Assembly (NCBI GenBank): GCA_004297495.1
Contig: SCTL01000955.1
Span: forward strand, 1 to 5,597
Origin: Verrucomicrobiota bacterium
GTDB taxonomy: Bacteria > Verrucomicrobiota > Verrucomicrobiia > Limisphaerales > JADLHS01
Reading direction: 5' to 3'
DNA length: 5,597 nucleotides
In this document: piece after piece, positions 5,398 to 5,597 of the stretch
How the letters are laid out: the number at the start of each line of letters is the position of its first letter
Numbering within the stretch: the stretch's first letter is position 1
Notes under the pieces: generated by a model
What the model was told of the DNA's origin: nothing
Databases searched by the model: none
The model's input: only the letters and a program-made list of their open reading frames with translations
Program-made: the position numbers and the translations under genes

Positions 5398-5597
5398 ATG
5401 ATCTCTCAGGACCTCGCCTCTCACACCGCCGCGCTGATGAATCACGGCAGCCGCCGCTACGAACGCGTCGCCTCGCGCATTTCCGAACTCATCGAGCACG
5501 GCACGCTGCGTCCCGGCGAACGCGTGCCCTCCGTCCGCCGTTACAGCGAGCAGGAGGAAGTGAGCATCTCCACCGTCATGCAGGCTTACCGGTTGTT
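5398..5597 (+). CDS. GntR/MocR-type transcriptional regulator, N-terminal part (3' end outside window)
   Basis: The visible 66 codons hold a GntR-type winged helix-turn-helix at about residues 20-66: YERVASRISELIEHGTLRPG, then ERVPSVRRYSEQEEVSISTV, then MQAYRLL. 'GTLRPGERVPSVRR' and 'VSISTVMQAYRLL' are characteristic of MocR regulators, in which this domain is fused to a PLP-binding aminotransferase-like domain. The effector domain is beyond the window, so a shorter GntR subfamily cannot be excluded. It is transcribed divergently from the receptor operon across a 150-bp control region with paired operator-like repeats. Self-regulation is likely by family precedent; control of the divergent operon is possible. 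The first ATG is chosen; a second in-frame ATG (5437) would also keep the DNA-binding domain. Neither has a clear Shine-Dalgarno. Confidence 0.85.
   Translation, partial: MISQDLASHTAALMNHGSRRYERVASRISELIEHGTLRPGERVPSVRRYSEQEEVSISTVMQAYRL

Noticed and set aside
5387..5401. Four-codon reading frame ATG-CTC-AGA-CCA-TGA overlapping the MocR-type start codon
   Set aside because: A leader peptide with coupled translation is conceivable, but so short a frame arises easily by chance and has no Shine-Dalgarno.

Overview
The window looks like a piece of a high-GC, Gram-negative chromosome. It holds a five-gene run on the minus strand (running off the left edge) and the start of a divergent regulator gene on the plus strand (running off the right edge). 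A TonB-dependent outer-membrane receptor, exported Ig-like/RCC1 proteins ending in a 'DPAVINVDQRYYRAYLQ'-type C-terminus, and a YfiR/CHASE8 signalling pair together suggest Verrucomicrobiota (Pedosphaera/Limisphaerales-like). That lineage call is inference from protein style, not from a marker gene.

Layout from right to left, in the direction of transcription of the main cluster. At 5398-5597 (+) is the N-terminal winged-helix of a GntR/MocR-type regulator. At 5248-5397 is a divergent control region with a near-perfect 12-bp direct repeat (5267-5278 and 5329-5340) and extra CAGTTG half-sites between the two copies. At 5014-5247 (-) is a 77-aa protein of unknown function with one C-terminal membrane helix. 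At 2906-4939 (-) is a TonB-dependent receptor with a GTG start next to an inverted repeat. At 1245-2894 (-) is an exported protein with an Ig-like domain, seven RCC1 blades of exactly 39 residues, a second Ig-like domain and a C-terminal module. At 655-1221 (-) is a YfiR-like periplasmic protein (DUF4154). At 1-658 (-) is the N-terminal part of a CHASE8-HAMP membrane sensor whose output domain lies outside the window.

The genes from the receptor leftwards are separated by 11 nt, 23 nt and a 4-nt ATGA overlap, so they very probably form one operon. The 77-aa gene lies 74 nt upstream of the receptor and probably heads it. The likely logic, by analogy with YfiR and YfiN of Pseudomonas, is that periplasmic YfiR controls a CHASE8-HAMP membrane enzyme. 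Here that pair is hard-wired to an outer-membrane receptor and a secreted propeller protein. An envelope-to-cytoplasm signalling locus, in which ligand capture or transport at the outer membrane is reported through YfiR, is the most interesting reading. The output (diguanylate cyclase or histidine kinase) and the ligand cannot be read from this window.
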